A stretch of 64,000 bases of DNA, taken from contig CAIIXF020000007.1 of the NCBI GenBank assembly GCA_903813345.2, positions 17,717,564-17,781,563 on the forward strand. Direction: 5' to 3'. Below, piece after piece: positions 24,207 to 41,347 of the stretch. Below the pieces are notes generated by a model. The model saw nothing but the letters and a program-made list of their open reading frames with translations, was not told the DNA's origin and did not search any database. The stretch's first letter is position 1. Each line of letters starts with the position of its first letter. The position numbers and the translations under genes are program-made. This DNA is from Owenia fusiformis (taxonomy: Eukaryota; Annelida; Polychaeta; Sabellida; Oweniidae).

Positions 24207-24879
24207 TGGCCTAGTCACATAGCCCGGCCGATGAGATTACGATGAGCCAGCGATGCAATTTTCACCGAACTCGGCCGAACACCGGCCGGACATCCGTGGC
24301 GTTTGTTGCTTAAAACCGCATCGGTGGTAGCTCGGTGAAAATTTAACTTTTGAGTTAAATTTCACCGGGCTCTCACCGAGCTCCCTCATCATGTCATCGC
24401 AGCCCCATCGTAACCACATCGGAAAACACGTCGGCCGGTGCACGGCCGAGTATCGGCCGGTGTCCCGCGCATCTGAGACAACCAGAGGACGAGGTTTTTT
24501 AACGGACAGCGGCCGAGCTCCGACCGAGCTCCGGCCGATGTGGGACAGAGCATCGGCCGGTCACTGTTCAAAGCCCGTTAACAACCCGGCCGGCGATCGC
24601 ACGGTGTCCTGTTACCTGCTCGGGTACCGGCCGTATTACTTCCGATGTCCGGCCGACCTCCGGCCGGTAGTTGCTGCCACATCGGCAGAAAAAAACTACC
24701 ATTTTGAGACAGACTCTGTACGGTCACCGGCCGGTGTTCGGTCGGTCGCCTGAAGATGTCCGGACGGAGTCCGTTCACGTCACCGAGCTCTGCTTCCGAT
24801 GAGGAGAGCTCGGTGGCACCAAAAAAATCCACCGAGCTCTACCGATGCCGGACATCGGCCGGGCTATGTGACTAGACCA
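24207..24879. mobile_element. GC-rich non-autonomous transposon with CGGCCG and GAGCTCGGTG subrepeats
   Basis: The terminal inverted repeat is TGGYCTAGTCACATAGCCCG (continuing GCCGATG) at both ends. It is flanked by CTAA on the left and TTAA on the right, suggesting a TTAA target duplication as in piggyBac- or Kolobok-type elements. The interior is far more GC-rich than its surroundings and is packed with CGGCCG and ACCGAGCTC motifs in both orientations. The reading frames over it are by-products of this composition. Confidence 0.8.
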
Positions 24880-24943
24880 TTAAGCAATGCACCGACAAAG
24901 AGGCATTTTTGTCTTGTTTGTAATGGCACATGATATTTTACTT

Positions 24944-25392
24944 TTTTCGTCAAATTTTTAATATCAATGTTAAATTGTTCATGTGTCCGAGATTTACCGT
25001 TTTTCCGAGGAAATGTGACCTTATTTTCCGTGATTTTATGTGATCAACAAGAACTATCGCACGGAATGTTTTTCAAAAGAGACATATGACAAGAATGAGG
25101 GTTCTTTCAGGCCCAGGTGATCACATTTCCAGCAGGATAACGCCCCCAGCCACCGGGCAAAAGTTACTTAATACCCTTCGATTCATTAGTCCTGCCTGAT
25201 GAATGGCTGTCCAATACACCAGATGCCAACTCTGTGACTATCACACATGGGGGGAACTTGAGTAGCTTATTGCAGTTAATGGTAATATCCCATCAGCCAA
25301 GAGATGTTCTGCAGGAGAAGTGGAGAGAACTACAACAGGAAAACGGTAAATCTCGGATACATGAACGATTGACCATTGATATTCTGACGAAA
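24944..25392 (+). mobile_element. Inverted-repeat element enclosing an exon-like open stretch
   Basis: The ends are about 60 bases of inverted repeat, including CCGAGATTTACCGTTTT at the left and AAAACGGTAAATCTCGG at the right. Inside, 25188-25346 is open and protein-like: it reads LVLPDEWLSNTPDANSV and ends in QEKWRELQQEN right at a GTAAATC donor-like site inside the right repeat. I do not recognise the protein. It looks like a captured fragment of a host exon. Confidence 0.55.
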
Positions 25393-25868
25393 ATATTCGT
25401 ATAGGCAGTATTAGCTTCAGTATTATATTTGAATGGTAAAGTATGCCTCTCCTTAAATTTCTGTAAATACATTTTTATGCCAATACCTCAATGTTATGAC
25501 ACTTCTAGCCTGTTAAAAAGTTGCAAATTTTTTTACACACCCTGTAAAGACGTGTTTGTGTCCCCAGGAATGATTTTCTCATGTTTGTCGAATACTATGT
25601 AAAACTGTAATGGCAAATTGAAAACAACTTGAATCAATCTTTTCATAAATATACTGACTGTAAAAGAAAGCATGGAGCGTGTAATGACATCAGAGAGAAC
25701 TTAAACATTGAGCTGTTAAAACAGTTTAACGGCAGAGATCAGGTTAGTGTTACAAAAGTGTATGTTATAAATATATATGTCTACATTTAACCTTCCCCAT
25801 TTGACAATATTACTTTCTAATCTAACTAAGCCTATATTTCAAAATATTAATTTCAGATATTTTACAAT

Positions 25869-31306
<5,438 letters not shown>

Positions 31307-31549
31307 AAATAAAGATCACGAATATGTCAAACTAATATTCATAAAGCATTGACTGCAAAGTCAGAATACTTAGGAATCATTTTCCTAATATTCTCTGTAA
31401 ATATTAGGAATGTAATTCACCCATTTACAATCATTATAAATATATTTACATATACTGGAAAAAGTCCCCCGCCTTACACTTATAAAGAAATTATTATCCT
31501 ATATTATGATCCTTCTTCCATTTAATATTTAAAGACCATCTATCGTAAG

Positions 31550-31716
31550 GATTTTGATCTAATTAAAGACTTGAATCACACTTCGACTAAGACCACCTAC
31601 TCTAGGGACCAAGGTCCTAAGTGTGTGTCTATCCTCGGGATTTTGATCTTAAAGACTTCAATCACGCTTCGACTAAGACCACCTACTCATGATCAAGGGA
31701 CCAAGGCCCGAAGTGT
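31550..31716. repeat. Direct repeat of about 85 bp downstream of the esterase
   Basis: GGATTTTGATCT, a CGACTAAGACCACCTACT segment and GGGACCAA each occur twice in the same order. The rest of 31307-31888 shows nothing recognisable. Confidence 0.7.
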
Positions 31717-31888
31717 ACGTGGTTCTACGAGCCTAATTCCCCATTGCATGAACGCGTCCTTGCCATACACGAGTCCAGTTCCGATTTCAATATTTCTGAC
31801 CATTATTTCCTCTCTCATTAGATTTCTCCCAAACACTATTCTGCTAATGAATTACATACACTGAAAGAAGTAACGTAGAAAAATCACA

Positions 31889-34880
31889 TCAAAGCTGAGT
31901 TCCAACCTCTTCTCTTGAATTCTGTTTCGATATATCAACGTTGTTACTCCATTTCCACTTCATCAAGCCATATAGAGTGAAAATTGAAGCCGTCGATACG
32001 ACAAGCGCGGCAAAGTTTATGAAGATTTTTATGTCCATGCAAAGTATGTTAGTGAGTGCGAATGCGATAGCATAACCAACTCCAAACCAGGCACCTCTGG
32101 CAGCGAATGCAGTGTCCTGTTGGTCCACAAAACACACACCGAGAGCGGCTGAAACAAAAATGTTTCCTGAATCATGCTAAATGTCAATTAAACCAACCTT
32201 TGGCATTCTAGTCATCTACTGAAATATCGAAGCAGATAAATAAGCAGCTATTATTGTATAAATATTAACAACCCGTACAATGCAAGTATTTTTAAAAGAA
32301 GATATGTCATAATCGAGTTATAATCTATAAACTCATTTGATTCTGCCACCATGTTGAAGATGATGAAAACAAGCCGATCAGGGTTTGATGCAGGGTTAAT
32401 AGTATACCGATTCAATGGTTGTCTATATGAGGTCATAACACCCGTTTTATGTTTGGTCATTAAAGTTTAAGATCTATTTTATTTCAAAACCAAATACAAA
32501 GGTAGAGACATGGAAACTCTGCATGATGAACAGTTAGAGTGATACACAATAATTACACAATATGTGTATTTATAACATTATTGTGTATATACGGCTCCCA
32601 TTTTAAGAATAAGATTAACGACAAAATATGTGCAATGAGAAGAAACAAAGCCTATAATGTAACGTTTCCCTAATACTATTGAACTATTAAGCATACTTAC
32701 TGTTCATTGCATTGTCCCAGATTGCATCAGCGATACCTCTGATAGCCGGCCACAGGAAAAATAACCATATATTGGACCTTGATGGATGCCATAGCAACAT
32801 TCCCAACAAAACAATCAAATCAATAATGAAGCCAACCGTTGCCATGGAAACAGCTCCAATAAATTTCTGGAGGCGACCCGTGATGTATGCAAACACTGTG
32901 TTGCTTAAAGAAAGACCGAGCATAGTAAATCCTACCCAACCTATGCCCAGTTCACAAGATACATATGCCTAAAAAGTCAGATGAAAATATTGTGATATAT
33001 ATGATAATATATATATGATGATATATAATATTGTGATATGTATATACTAGTATATATGATGATATATAATATTGTGATATATATGATGGACATACGATTG
33101 TAAAGGATAATACTCCATTTGAACGATATGCTCTTTTTAACGACGTATACATTTGATGCATGTATGCTAAAGCGAAATTTATTTTTCTTAATTCTGCTTC
33201 CTTTTACGCTGAAACGACAGAAAGAGTTGCAGTACAGGGTGAGCCAAAAAGGTAACCCAAACAAAAATGCAAATGTTAACAACACAGTCATCCAGCTTGG
33301 GTTTGAGGTCATATTTTGCTCGATTGAACTATGTACAATGTTCTTTCATTTTGCTAAGTTTCATTTGTTTATTCCCAAATGGTCCCTATTTTAAAACATG
33401 CTCCAAAGGCCGATATATGCCAAAGTCGCCCATATATGAACCCCAAGAATTTCATCTTTGGAGCTATTTCAAAGATAATGTGTATATAAACAACCCTAAA
33501 AGCATCAAAGAGCTGAAACATGAGATTAGAAGATCTTTGAGCGTTCAAGTTTGCCGAGATCAGCATTTTGAGGATGTTTTGTAAAATTACCATGAAATCG
33601 TGACCATTTGAAGCAGACCAATGAAACTTAGTAGAATGTTGACTTGAGCATGTTTTGTAAAATGACCATGAAATCGTGACCATTTGAAGTAGACCAATGA
33701 AACTTGGTAGAATGAAAGAGCATTAAACAAGGTTTGGTTGTACCAAATATGATAAAAATAAACTCATACTTGGTTATCAACATTTATTTAGGTTACCCTT
33801 TTTGACTCACCCTGTATTAGACAAGAAATAAGAATAATTCACCTGTGTAAAATCACCTGCCATCAGACTTTGCTTCAAACCGACAAAGACTAAAACAGGT
33901 AAAATTAGCAGAAACTTGATATTTCCTGTTATCGCTATAGCTGAAAATGCATTCTTACACACGCCTTCTTTTACCGTTTCTTTTAATGTGCCATCTGCAA
34001 GGCAAAATATTGCTATTAAAACACCAAGTATTCCAAAACCAAGGTAGATTCCTACAAGTCTTTCTATTTGTTCTGAGGACGGTGGATTCAAAGCACTGGC
34101 ATTTACCCTGTCTAGGTCACTTGGGCAAAATTCAGATCCACAAGTGATTCCATCAAGGGTTCTATTGCGATCAAGTGATTCTAGTGGCGTCTGCAGTACT
34201 AATGACGAGATCAGATCTCCTATTATACGTGAAGTGTGAAATATTCCAAAAAAAATTCCACTGAAGTATCCCATTGCATCTCCTTCTTCCATGTTCACTA
34301 ACTCAGCATATTCGATGGAATATGTGGTCATAAACATCCCCTGGGCAGTCCAGGTCGGACCCATAGTCAAACCTACAAGTACACTAGCTGGAATTAGTGT
34401 ATATGGATATGGGAATGCATTGGCTATGATGAATACACACATAGACATCCAGCCAACAATAATGCAGAGCTTGGGGCCGAAGAACCGAATAGGAATGTGG
34501 GAAAACCATGATGCAATCGCCAGTCCAAATCCTAGCATACTTAATGACATTGTTCCTAAACCACCAGAAGCATTCAAGCTACTTTGTAAATTCTGAAGTG
34601 AGAGATAGGCAGTAAATTCAGCCATAAAACTTAAACTCATAACAATAATTCGTATCTTTACTCTTGTTGCTTCAGTTAAACAGCAAATCATAAGTAATTT
34701 GTTAAATAATTTGGATGGTATACACGCATCACAAAGTGCTCGCGATCGATGTCTTTGTTCGTTTGCTCCATCAGAGTTCTCTGTCAATGCACCATTATTC
34801 TTCAAAGCACCTTTTGTCGAATCCATGTTGATATGTTTTATGTTCGGAGTGTCACTTTCTTTGTGAGATGCATCATCCAT
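31889..34880 (-). CDS. UNC93A-like: UNC93-like multipass membrane protein, 3 coding exons
   Basis: Exons on the minus strand: 34880-33843, 32968-32701, 32148-31889. Phases agree, giving 521 residues. The N-terminus is cytosolic and polar (about 80 residues). The first helix region reads SFMAEFTAYLSLQNLQSSLN, the typical start of the UNC93 domain, followed by hydrophobic segments (GTMSLSMLGFGLAIASWF and others). Family hallmarks are FGPKLCIIVGW, GPTWTAQGMF near the fifth helix, GDFTQAYVSCELGIGWVG, and WPAIRGIADAIWDNAMN before the last helices. UNC93 proteins are MFS-fold; UNC-93 of worms is linked to a potassium channel and UNC93B to TLR trafficking. This one looks closest to UNC93A, whose role is poorly known. 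The 33235-33814 transposon lies in its first intron. Confidence 0.9.
32985..33090. repeat. AT-rich GATATATATGAT-type simple repeat
   Basis: Alternating ATATATGATGATATATAATATTGTGAT units lie just past the acceptor of UNC93-like exon 2. Reading frames over it are low complexity. Confidence 0.7.
33235..33814 (+). mobile_element. Mariner/Tc-like element, TIR CAGGGTGAGYCAAAAAGG
   Basis: Both ends are flanked by TA and carry matching inverted repeats (CAGGGTGAGCCAAAAAGG at the left, CCTTTTTGACTCACCCTG at the right). The plus strand, about 33424-33584, encodes a C-terminal transposase relic, FHLWSYFKDNVYINNP plus SIKELKHEIRR, like the LWGYLKxxVY region of this superfamily. The catalytic part is gone. 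A degenerate direct repeat of about 70 bases (GACCATGAAATCGTGACCAT) follows near 33590-33700. Confidence 0.75.
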
Positions 34881-35738
34881 GTTGATATATACTTTTGCTT
34901 CGGTAGTGTTGCGTTACGATATTAATTCATAAATTGTTTTTGTAGATCACAATCAATTTTAGTCCTTAATCGAAATTTATCCATTTCACAAACAAGGTTC
35001 CATCATATACTTTATCATCGTGTTGTAAGGTATATAAGGCATTGCGAATTACACATTTATGTATAAGTATACCTCTGGCATGCGGTTTCATTGACATTTG
35101 AATATGTGAGATAGCAAAGTACATTTGTTAAAAATATACCAAATATATGCATGTAGCCTGTACCATATGACACTGTTATCTATCGTTTTGATATGTTTAG
35201 GAGGAACTATTTTATGTACTATCAGTAACTGACGGCCATTTGGTTCAAAATATGTTACACTGCGTAGCTTGTTGATTAATATTAGTAAAGAAGGACTCTG
35301 AAATATCAATCAAGATCTATAAGTTATAATTACTGTTTTTGTAAGTGAAACAATAGAAACTTATTGGTACACCACGTGGGAAGAATATAAGCCACATCGA
35401 TAAAATGAATCGTTGCAACCAAGATAAATGTGTTTTAATGTCTTCTCATCCTACCACTGATATTGACGATGATGATAAAACATGAACTATTTGTACTAAA
35501 GGAGTGGTATCGATATGGAGAACTTTTTGAACACACGTTTCTCTCAAACCAGTCATAAAAAATCTAAAACTTTTACACATCGTCAATTTAATGGTAATCC
35601 TTTGAATGTTAACAATATAATTTGAATATTTAATATATACATACTTTCATCTATATTGTTTTAGAAAACACACCAAACACTTGTTTTGTTCTTGGTATCA
35701 TGTTTCCAGAGTGAAATGAAAAATCTTTCCGAACCTCA
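34881..35738. other. 5' flank of the UNC93-like gene
   Basis: It should contain the promoter and 5' UTR of the minus-strand gene, but I see no distinct core element, exon or repeat. Confidence 0.4.
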
Positions 35739-35982
35739 TTGGAACAAAACGACATAAACAACATGTTTAGGTCTCTCAATATTGTAATTGTACAAAGGGA
35801 ATTTTGGTTGATTTTAAAAAGTATCTTGTTAATGAAATAAAAGGTTTTTCTTGATTTTTATCTATTTTGGGGGATTTTGTTTTAATCTTTTGAATACTTT
35901 TTTAAAATCAGCCAAAAATTCCTTTGTATAACTATATTATGAGAGGTCAAAAGACATGTTGTATATGCTATTTTGTTCCAAC
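35739..35982. mobile_element. Foldback MITE, about 245 bp
   Basis: The left arm (TTGGAACAAAAC, AACATGTTTAGGTCTCTCAA, ACAAAGGGAATTTTGGTTGA) is mirrored on the right (TCAGCCAAAAATTCCTTTGT, AGAGGTC, ACATGTTG, GTTCCAA). The loop is short and A/T-rich. No coding capacity. Confidence 0.65.
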
Positions 35983-36299
35983 AAGCTGGACATTTTAATT
36001 CATTCTCAAGAATTGGTAGAAAGGAGCAAAAACAATTGCACTGAAAAAACAAAAAATGTTAACAAAAACTGCTCTTTTTATTTTTGGGAGTTATAACATC
36101 AAACTTGCACACAATGAGGATAATTAAATTGCTCATAAGTTTAGTCAACATACGGGCACTAATGCGTTGCTAGGGTAAAAAATTGGTAACCATGGAAACG
36201 GGACCTGGGACAAGTAGCTTTTCTGTCTCTTCATATTTTGTCTTTACATACTTTTATATCCATTATGACCCATTTTAGAGTCAAATATTCTTCAATTAG

Positions 36300-36794
36300 C
36301 ATTTTAGCAGGTGCACCTACAATCAATTAAGTGTTTTATGACATCACAACAGACAATCCATTGTGAGCAAATAGAAGCTGGCTCCAAATTCAAATCACTT
36401 GAGCAAGTTTTGTCAAAGTGTGCAAAAGGGAAAATCAAAATGTCAGACTGCATAAGTGCAAAGGAGGCTAAACGCGAAGTACAAAATCAAGTGAGGAGTG
36501 CCATCAGGTTTCTTGTAAAGGATGGGAAAAGCAGAGGAGAGACGATTAATGCCATAAAAAGGGTTTATAGAGATGATGCAATATCAGTACCAGGGATCTA
36601 CAGACAAGTTTGTCAAACTGAAGAGTGACCTCAAAGGCAGGCGATTTCATGATGTCAATGAGATGAAACAGGCAGAACTGCGTTCCCTGCACACCAACTT
36701 CCCTGACTGCAATGATGTATATACTCGCTGGGTTGATAGACATAGACGATGTGTGGCTGCACAAGGACATTATTTTGAGCGCATGCGTACATAA
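36300..36794 (+). pseudogene. Mariner transposase relic with internal deletion
   Basis: Frame 36311-36628 carries the N-terminal helix-turn-helix region (AIRFLVKDGKSRGETINAIK and VYRDDAISVPGIYR). It runs into a second frame (36594-36794) with the C-terminal end LKSDLKGRRFHDVNEMK and WVDRHRRCVAAQGHYFE. The catalytic middle is missing. Weak inverted repeats (TATTTTTGGGAGTTATAAC near 36078 and its partner near 37000) suggest the element spans about 36050-37020 or slightly more. Confidence 0.7.
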
Positions 36795-37352
36795 AGGACA
36801 AAATAGTTGATTTAATCAGTCTGTGAGACTCTTGATTTTGTAGTGAAACTTTTATTCTAGTTTTATTGTCCCAGGTGCCGTTACCTTGGCAACGCAAAAG
36901 TTCTCCCGTGAGGAGAGTTATGAAGGAATAAAATTTATATTTTTATATATTTTGCCAAAATAAATTATCTTTTGTCTGTCCAAATTACAAGTAATAACAT
37001 CCAAAAATAAAGAAATGAGAGCATTTTTTTATCAGAATATCTGGATCGACCCTTGTATAAAATATTTCTAAATTATTTTCGCATTTAATTGTTGTCAATC
37101 AGTCAACATTATATAAAATACTGTGTTTTTTACAGAATGTTTTCATAATGGGTTTAAGAGAAAAACATTGTTGAATTCAGTTTTCCATATCGATAACACT
37201 CCTTTGAATGTGTAGATTTTGAACTGTTAAACTTGGTACACGTTGATTGATTATGTACTCGTACATGTACCTTTTTGTCTATTTTCTGAACTTGAGCTTG
37301 GAGTAATTGTTTACCATGCAAAGCTAACCTTGAATTTGCGAATGCAAATTTT

Positions 37353-37507
37353 GGCTGTCGGCTACCGGATTAACCTACTATTTTAAGACCAATGAATAGT
37401 ACCTGCCACTATTACTACTATAAACTTTGTCTTTGTCACTATATTATATTCATAATTAAATGAGTTTGCCATATAAAAGTACTAGTTAATCCGGTTATCG
37501 ACAGCCG
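37353..37507. mobile_element. Small MITE, TIR GGCTGTCGGCTACCGGATTA
   Basis: It is about 155 bases long. The left end GGCTGTCGGCTACCGGATTA and the right end TAATCCGGTTATCGACAGCC are imperfect inverted repeats of about 25 bases. The interior is AT-rich and non-coding. Confidence 0.75.
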
Positions 37508-37854
37508 TTTATTTATTAAAAAAGAACAAGTACGTAATCTATGCAGTGATTTTTGTTCATACTTCATCGAAAAGCAGTGAATAGATAAATGAAACTAGTA
37601 CTGAAACTATTAAGTTCATCTTTGCACCTTTGATGTATTTTAAACGAGGTTATGGATAGTTTTCGGAAATATTAATAATTTAGTAATATGCTTTATCTAT
37701 ACTTCTCATATCAAAAGACTGCACATTGCAATTGTCATGTTGTTGTATATCAAGAAATGCGATAAACACTGGTTCGGTGCTTTTGGCATAATTTATTTCA
37801 AAATACGATCGAACCTTACGAATAAACATACAAAAATTCGCTGTTGCTAGGAGT

Positions 37855-40800
37855 TCAGTATACACATATTCCTCTATCGAAATCACACACTACACTTTTA
37901 CATTGGTCATCTTTACTGCATGGATATCCATATCTACGCTTCCATTTACAGACATTATTAAAACAGGCTTTCCCTGATATACAATCATCGGAAGTTTTAC
38001 AGTTGACACATTTCCCAATACAGAGCCCACTCTGACAGTCTGAGTCTTTATTACAAGGTCTGTTGTTTAATATCAGAGTGTGGCACTCGTTCATCACGCT
38101 ACCAGAACCTGTACCCCGGCATATTGTCCCTTGTTTCTTACAGTCTTTGTCGGTTATACATTCTCCACAGAGAGAATCGCAGAAGCCACTCTCACACGAC
38201 TGAAAACACATGGAACGATTTTAACAAGAGATGAACAAAAGAAACGATGCTGTACTCTGGTACTCAAAGACACCTATCATCATTAACTTCTGCCATTTTA
38301 TCATGCATGACTAACAAAACAGTGATTTACATAAAATGAGAAAATGATTCCATATAGATTAATGTATAAGGAACCAAGTGATATAAATCCAAGCATATGA
38401 GAGATTTGCGTATTCCTGAGACTAAAGTGGACATTCCTTCTTAACATAAACTTTTTGTGGGGGATACTGGTGTTTGTTTCCTCATGACCGGTAGTTCTCT
38501 CTTAACTCCCTTTTCCAGCCAAAAGCGATTTGGAAGTTACATTATTCAGCAGTTGATTAGTTAATCAGCAGATATGATAATGGATACCACCATGACAAAA
38601 ATTGCTGGATTAGTGTATTATGCAACATCATCTTCCGTAATATGTTTGTTTGTTTTTTGTAAATTACCTTCGAGGATTCACATGGCTCTCCATTTTTTAC
38701 ATAGGGCTTACACGAGTTTGGATCAAAAGGTTTTGTATTTTCACAATACTTGGTAGATCCACATGTAAAGTCACTGAGACACGATCCACATACGTTGTCG
38801 CACATTCTTGTCATACATTGCTAGCAAGAATCATAATAACGAGATTACATAATATGTTTAGCATATAATTTTGATTTTCACAAATTCAACAACTCCCTTT
38901 ATTATTAGTTAAAATACACATTTTCACATATTATTATAGTTTTCAACTTTTTCATGGATTGTGTTCGTAGGTCAGTGTTTGGCGTTTGAAACAGCGTTAG
39001 GCGTGTTTAACTTCGTTTCACAATGGGCATCCTAAAAAATGGCGGCAGGTGGTGAATCTTTGCATGTTTATGCCTTATACTATAGTCTAAATGATCCATT
39101 CGAAGTCGAAAGTTGTATTCTAAAGTAATATTTAAAAATACACGAAAAATATGCAAAAGATTGACGTATTCAAGAAAGCATATTCAAGAACACAGAAATT
39201 CTCAGAAATGCCATCACCATACGTAAGCACATATTAATACACAATGCTGCATGTACAGTAGATACGCAGTGGACTATTCACACACTTACGTTATTTCCTA
39301 AACACTTAGCAGCAATTTCAAATTTCTTTTCACAGCGGTTCACCTCTCCATCAGTAGCCTCATTCTCGTCAACAATGTGACAATATGTGTCTCTGTCACA
39401 ATCAAAGTCACTATCACATTCGTGACACAACAAGCCCATGCCGCATATTCTAGATATACATTGCTGAAATTATAATCGTAATAATAATAGATTGAAACAT
39501 GAGTAACATGAGTCCTGGGTTTGGTTCCTACTTGCCCTACTTCTTTACTAGTCAGATAGGTTCCTCGTCATTCGCCATTTATTAAGCAGTAAAAATTAAT
39601 TTGCTTCATTCGTGACAAAATGTTTCTAGTTTCCTGCTGAATGTCGAGTCTCGCATCATACTGTCATACGAATATAGTTTTAGGCGATCTGTCTGCATGG
39701 GATGATAATGGGCCGGGATAATCCAATCATTTTTGTAGTCTCATCAAACTTTAAAACCACATGATAAGAATAACTTACATCATCTGTAGCACAAGGTTTT
39801 CCAGCAGGTAGCTTGTCAAAACATTCTCCAAATGTGCAGGTTTGTCCTCGCTCACAATCGGCCGCCCTAAAACATTGCACACACGTGCCACCATCGCACC
39901 TTTGAGATGCACATTGCTGAACGTAAAATAAGACACCATCATGAAAAACATGTCATTTAAGAAGAAATCACTACTAGTTTTACTGCTCCTACATAGCTTT
40001 ACACTAAAACAGAGTTCGGTCTGAGAGAGTTCAAGTCGAGAACGGTCTATTGTTTTGTAATCGGTGTGTTGCATTTGGTTATTTATTACTTTTTGATGTG
40101 CATTAAAATGACACTATTTCGGGGAGTCTAGATCATTAACGATAGATAGCATATGTATATCGTTAGATTTGTTTGTGGCGATATATCGTGTTCAAGGCAC
40201 ACTTACGTGATTATTTTGACAGGTTGCGAAATCTTGCAATGTTGCCATGCAAACGTTGTTTTGGCAAAATTTTCCAGTTCCGCATTCCCTATCCATTACA
40301 CAGTCGCCACAGATACCAGACGCTGCACATTGATTACTTTCACATTCCTATCAAAATTGTGATACTTTATTGTGATGATGTAACAATTGCAGAATAATTG
40401 ATATTAAAAAATGGCTTGCGATTGGTTTGACCCAAACACTTAACGAAGGAACTCAATAGGATTAGTCCTGCACTACACCTACTTCGGAGGATCGATTTGA
40501 CTAAAATATAGGTTGACGACTTTGGCAGTTACAAAATCATTTGTGATAATTACAAAACCAGCAATGGCAATGTGAAACCGTTAAGAAACAGTTAAAAAAA
40601 GTACATCGTAAAACATAAAAACAGCTTAAATGAGTCATAGAAATATACAATTGCATAAGCAAGTACAAAGATAAATAAAGTAAGCTAACAAGTAGAGATT
40701 AAAATCAACAATATGCATGATTTGTGTAATGACGGAGATATTCTTACTGATTTCTTCAAGCAATGTTCTCCGTTTGGTTTTTTCGACATGCACGAATGAG

Positions 40801-41347
40801 ATTTTGAATCGTCACAAAACGTGTTCGATTCCTTGCAATCAAAATCTGCCATGCACGAAACACAAACGTCTTCAAAACAATAATGTGAGTAACATTCCTA
40901 GAAAAAAGAATTGTGTTTTACAAAGATCATGCAAAAGAATATCGCGCAAGCGCAGGTTTTCAAATGCAAAGCTGCTGAGCTGATTCATTGCTGTAGAAGC
41001 GCGCTGAACAAATACGCAGCCAAACGCAAACGTAAAAGCAAAGCAGTTAAATGAAAAAAAGTTGACAACAATACGTGCATCAGATTGAGATAATTGTAGG
41101 TTATTGCTATCTCAAGAAGACTGTTTGGTAAGAACAAGGTTTTGTGGTAAACTATATGCTTATATAGTGTATATTATGTCAAAATAAAGTAGGCAAGCGT
41201 CATCACCTGATTGTCTTTACACCTTTGTCCAACTTTCTTTACATTGATACACTCTCCATCATCACAATATTGAAGTGTGTCACAAACGCGTGTGTCATCA
41301 CAAAAAACACAGACACCATCATCACGGCATATACCACTCGTGCATTC
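37855..41347 (-). CDS. Module block III and C-terminus of the Cys-rich protein (exons 22-28)
   Basis: Modules here are the most diverged (ECTSGICRDDGVCVFC, ECYSHYCFEDVCVSC, ECESNQCAASGICGDC, QCASQRCDGGTCVQC, QCISRICGMGLLCHEC, QCMTRMCDNVCGSC). The last exon encodes a full module starting SCESGFCDSLCGEC and a second one ending KSVVCDFDRGICVY. An AATAAA (minus, 37792-37797) follows the stop by about 60 bases. Confidence 0.8.

Noticed and set aside
24391-24832. Open frames of 120 and 84 residues on both strands
   Set aside because: They arise from the GC-rich subrepeats of the 24207-24879 transposon. No protein family is recognisable.
32952-33312. Minus-strand frames rich in Ile and Tyr
   Set aside because: They are translations of the ATATATGAT simple repeat inside the UNC93-like intron.
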